Positions 63,780 through 64,000 of a DNA stretch of 64,000 bases are shown one piece after another. This DNA is from Xanthomonas theicola (GTDB lineage: Bacteria > Pseudomonadota > Gammaproteobacteria > Xanthomonadales > Xanthomonadaceae), in contig NZ_CP049017.1 in the NCBI RefSeq assembly GCF_014236795.1, positions 226,001-290,000 on the forward strand, read 5' to 3'. Position 1 is the first letter of the stretch. Each line of letters starts with the position of its first letter. Made by a program: the position numbers and the translations under genes. Under the pieces are notes generated by a model, which worked only from the letters and a program-made list of their open reading frames with translations, was not told where the DNA came from and searched no databases.

Positions 63780-64000
63780 ATGGACAACTCGGCAAGTGTG
63801 GCCCCTCCCCGCACCGGCAATGCAACCTACGGCAGCCTGCACGGGCGCCGCGTCTTCATCACCGGCGGCGGCTCGGGCATCGGCGCGGCCCTGGTCGAGG
63901 CGTTCGCCGGACAGGGCGCGCAGGTCGCCTTCATCGACATCGCCGAACAGGCCAGCGCGGCGCTGGCCGAGCGGCTGGCCGCGGCCGGCCTGGGCCGGCC
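63780..64000 (+). CDS. Short-chain dehydrogenase/reductase, N-terminal part (continues outside window)
   Basis: The first ~73 residues from ATG 63780. The Rossmann glycine motif GGGSGIGAALVEAF (TGxxxGIG type) and an acidic residue after the second strand (FIDIAEQ) point to NAD-dependent SDR enzymes. Being divergent from an arabonate-type dehydratase, it may be a sugar or sugar-acid dehydrogenase of the same pathway. The catalytic Tyr-x3-Lys lies beyond the window. Confidence 0.85.
   Translation, partial: MDNSASVAPPRTGNATYGSLHGRRVFITGGGSGIGAALVEAFAGQGAQVAFIDIAEQASAALAERLAAAGLGR

Noticed and set aside
1..64000. CRISPR array
   Set aside because: No regularly spaced repeats with unique spacers; the only tandem repeats are the hexamer array at 4748-4831 and the decapeptide-coding repeat near 34470-34555.

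Overview
The window is GC-rich, densely coding DNA from a plant-associated Xanthomonas. Support comes from the IS5-type transposase, a chain of housekeeping genes (ribF-ileS-lspA-ispH), TonB-receptor and FecI/FecR-type genes, and above all a complete Hrp (Hrc-Hrp2) type III secretion (T3S) cluster with HrpG and HrpX regulators and plant-inducible-promoter (PIP) boxes. The unusual layout, with hrpG and hrpX inside the cluster and no hrpF, fits the early-branching X. translucens/hyacinthi/theicola side of the genus. That placement is inference.

Layout. 1-4.8 kb is a mobile, degraded zone. Two inverted copies of one IS5-family element flank a two-gene module (a Tat-type secreted protein and a bacterial PH-domain membrane protein). 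Next to it lies a radical-SAM gene broken by an internal stop and a frameshift, then a second IS5 remnant and an 84-bp hexamer repeat. 4.9-10.5 kb holds ribF, ileS, lspA, ispH and tRNA-Thr(CGT). Directly after the tRNA is a lower-GC two-gene cassette (DUF4365 protein plus an unknown protein), a candidate defence island. 12.5-31.7 kb is chromosomal: two related peptidase genes (one a frameshifted S10/M61-like fusion), a YheO-type regulator, the cyoABCD ubiquinol oxidase, an ECF sigma factor divergent from a ClpP-like protease, an M61 peptidase, radA, a phytase-like phosphatase and a FecA-type TonB receptor. Its fecI and fecR regulators occupy 32.0-33.6 kb.

33.7-61.7 kb is the T3S island. Two operons diverge from adjacent PIP boxes at 50.0 kb: hrcU-hrcV-hpaP-hrcQ-hrcR-hrcS-hpaA-hrpD5-hrpD6-hrpE-hpaB leftward and hrpB1-hrpB2-hrcJ-hrpB4-hrpB5-hrcN-hrpB7-hrcT rightward. 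hrpX-hrcC follows hrcT, and hrpG follows hpaB. The flanks carry substrates: a harpin-like gene and an unknown gene with the lytic transglycosylase hpa2 on the right; a CesT-like chaperone with two large membrane-associated proteins, and a candidate N-myristoylated effector, on the left. Six PIP boxes (TTCGB-N15-TTCGB) were found by reading the sequence, and four have a -10-like hexamer at the expected distance. They tie these accessory genes to HrpX. The expected circuit is that HrpG activates hrpX and HrpX activates every PIP-box operon.

The right edge (61.9-64.0 kb) leaves the island: an IlvD/Edd-family sugar-acid dehydratase diverges from a truncated short-chain dehydrogenase across a palindromic, AT-rich operator-like region.
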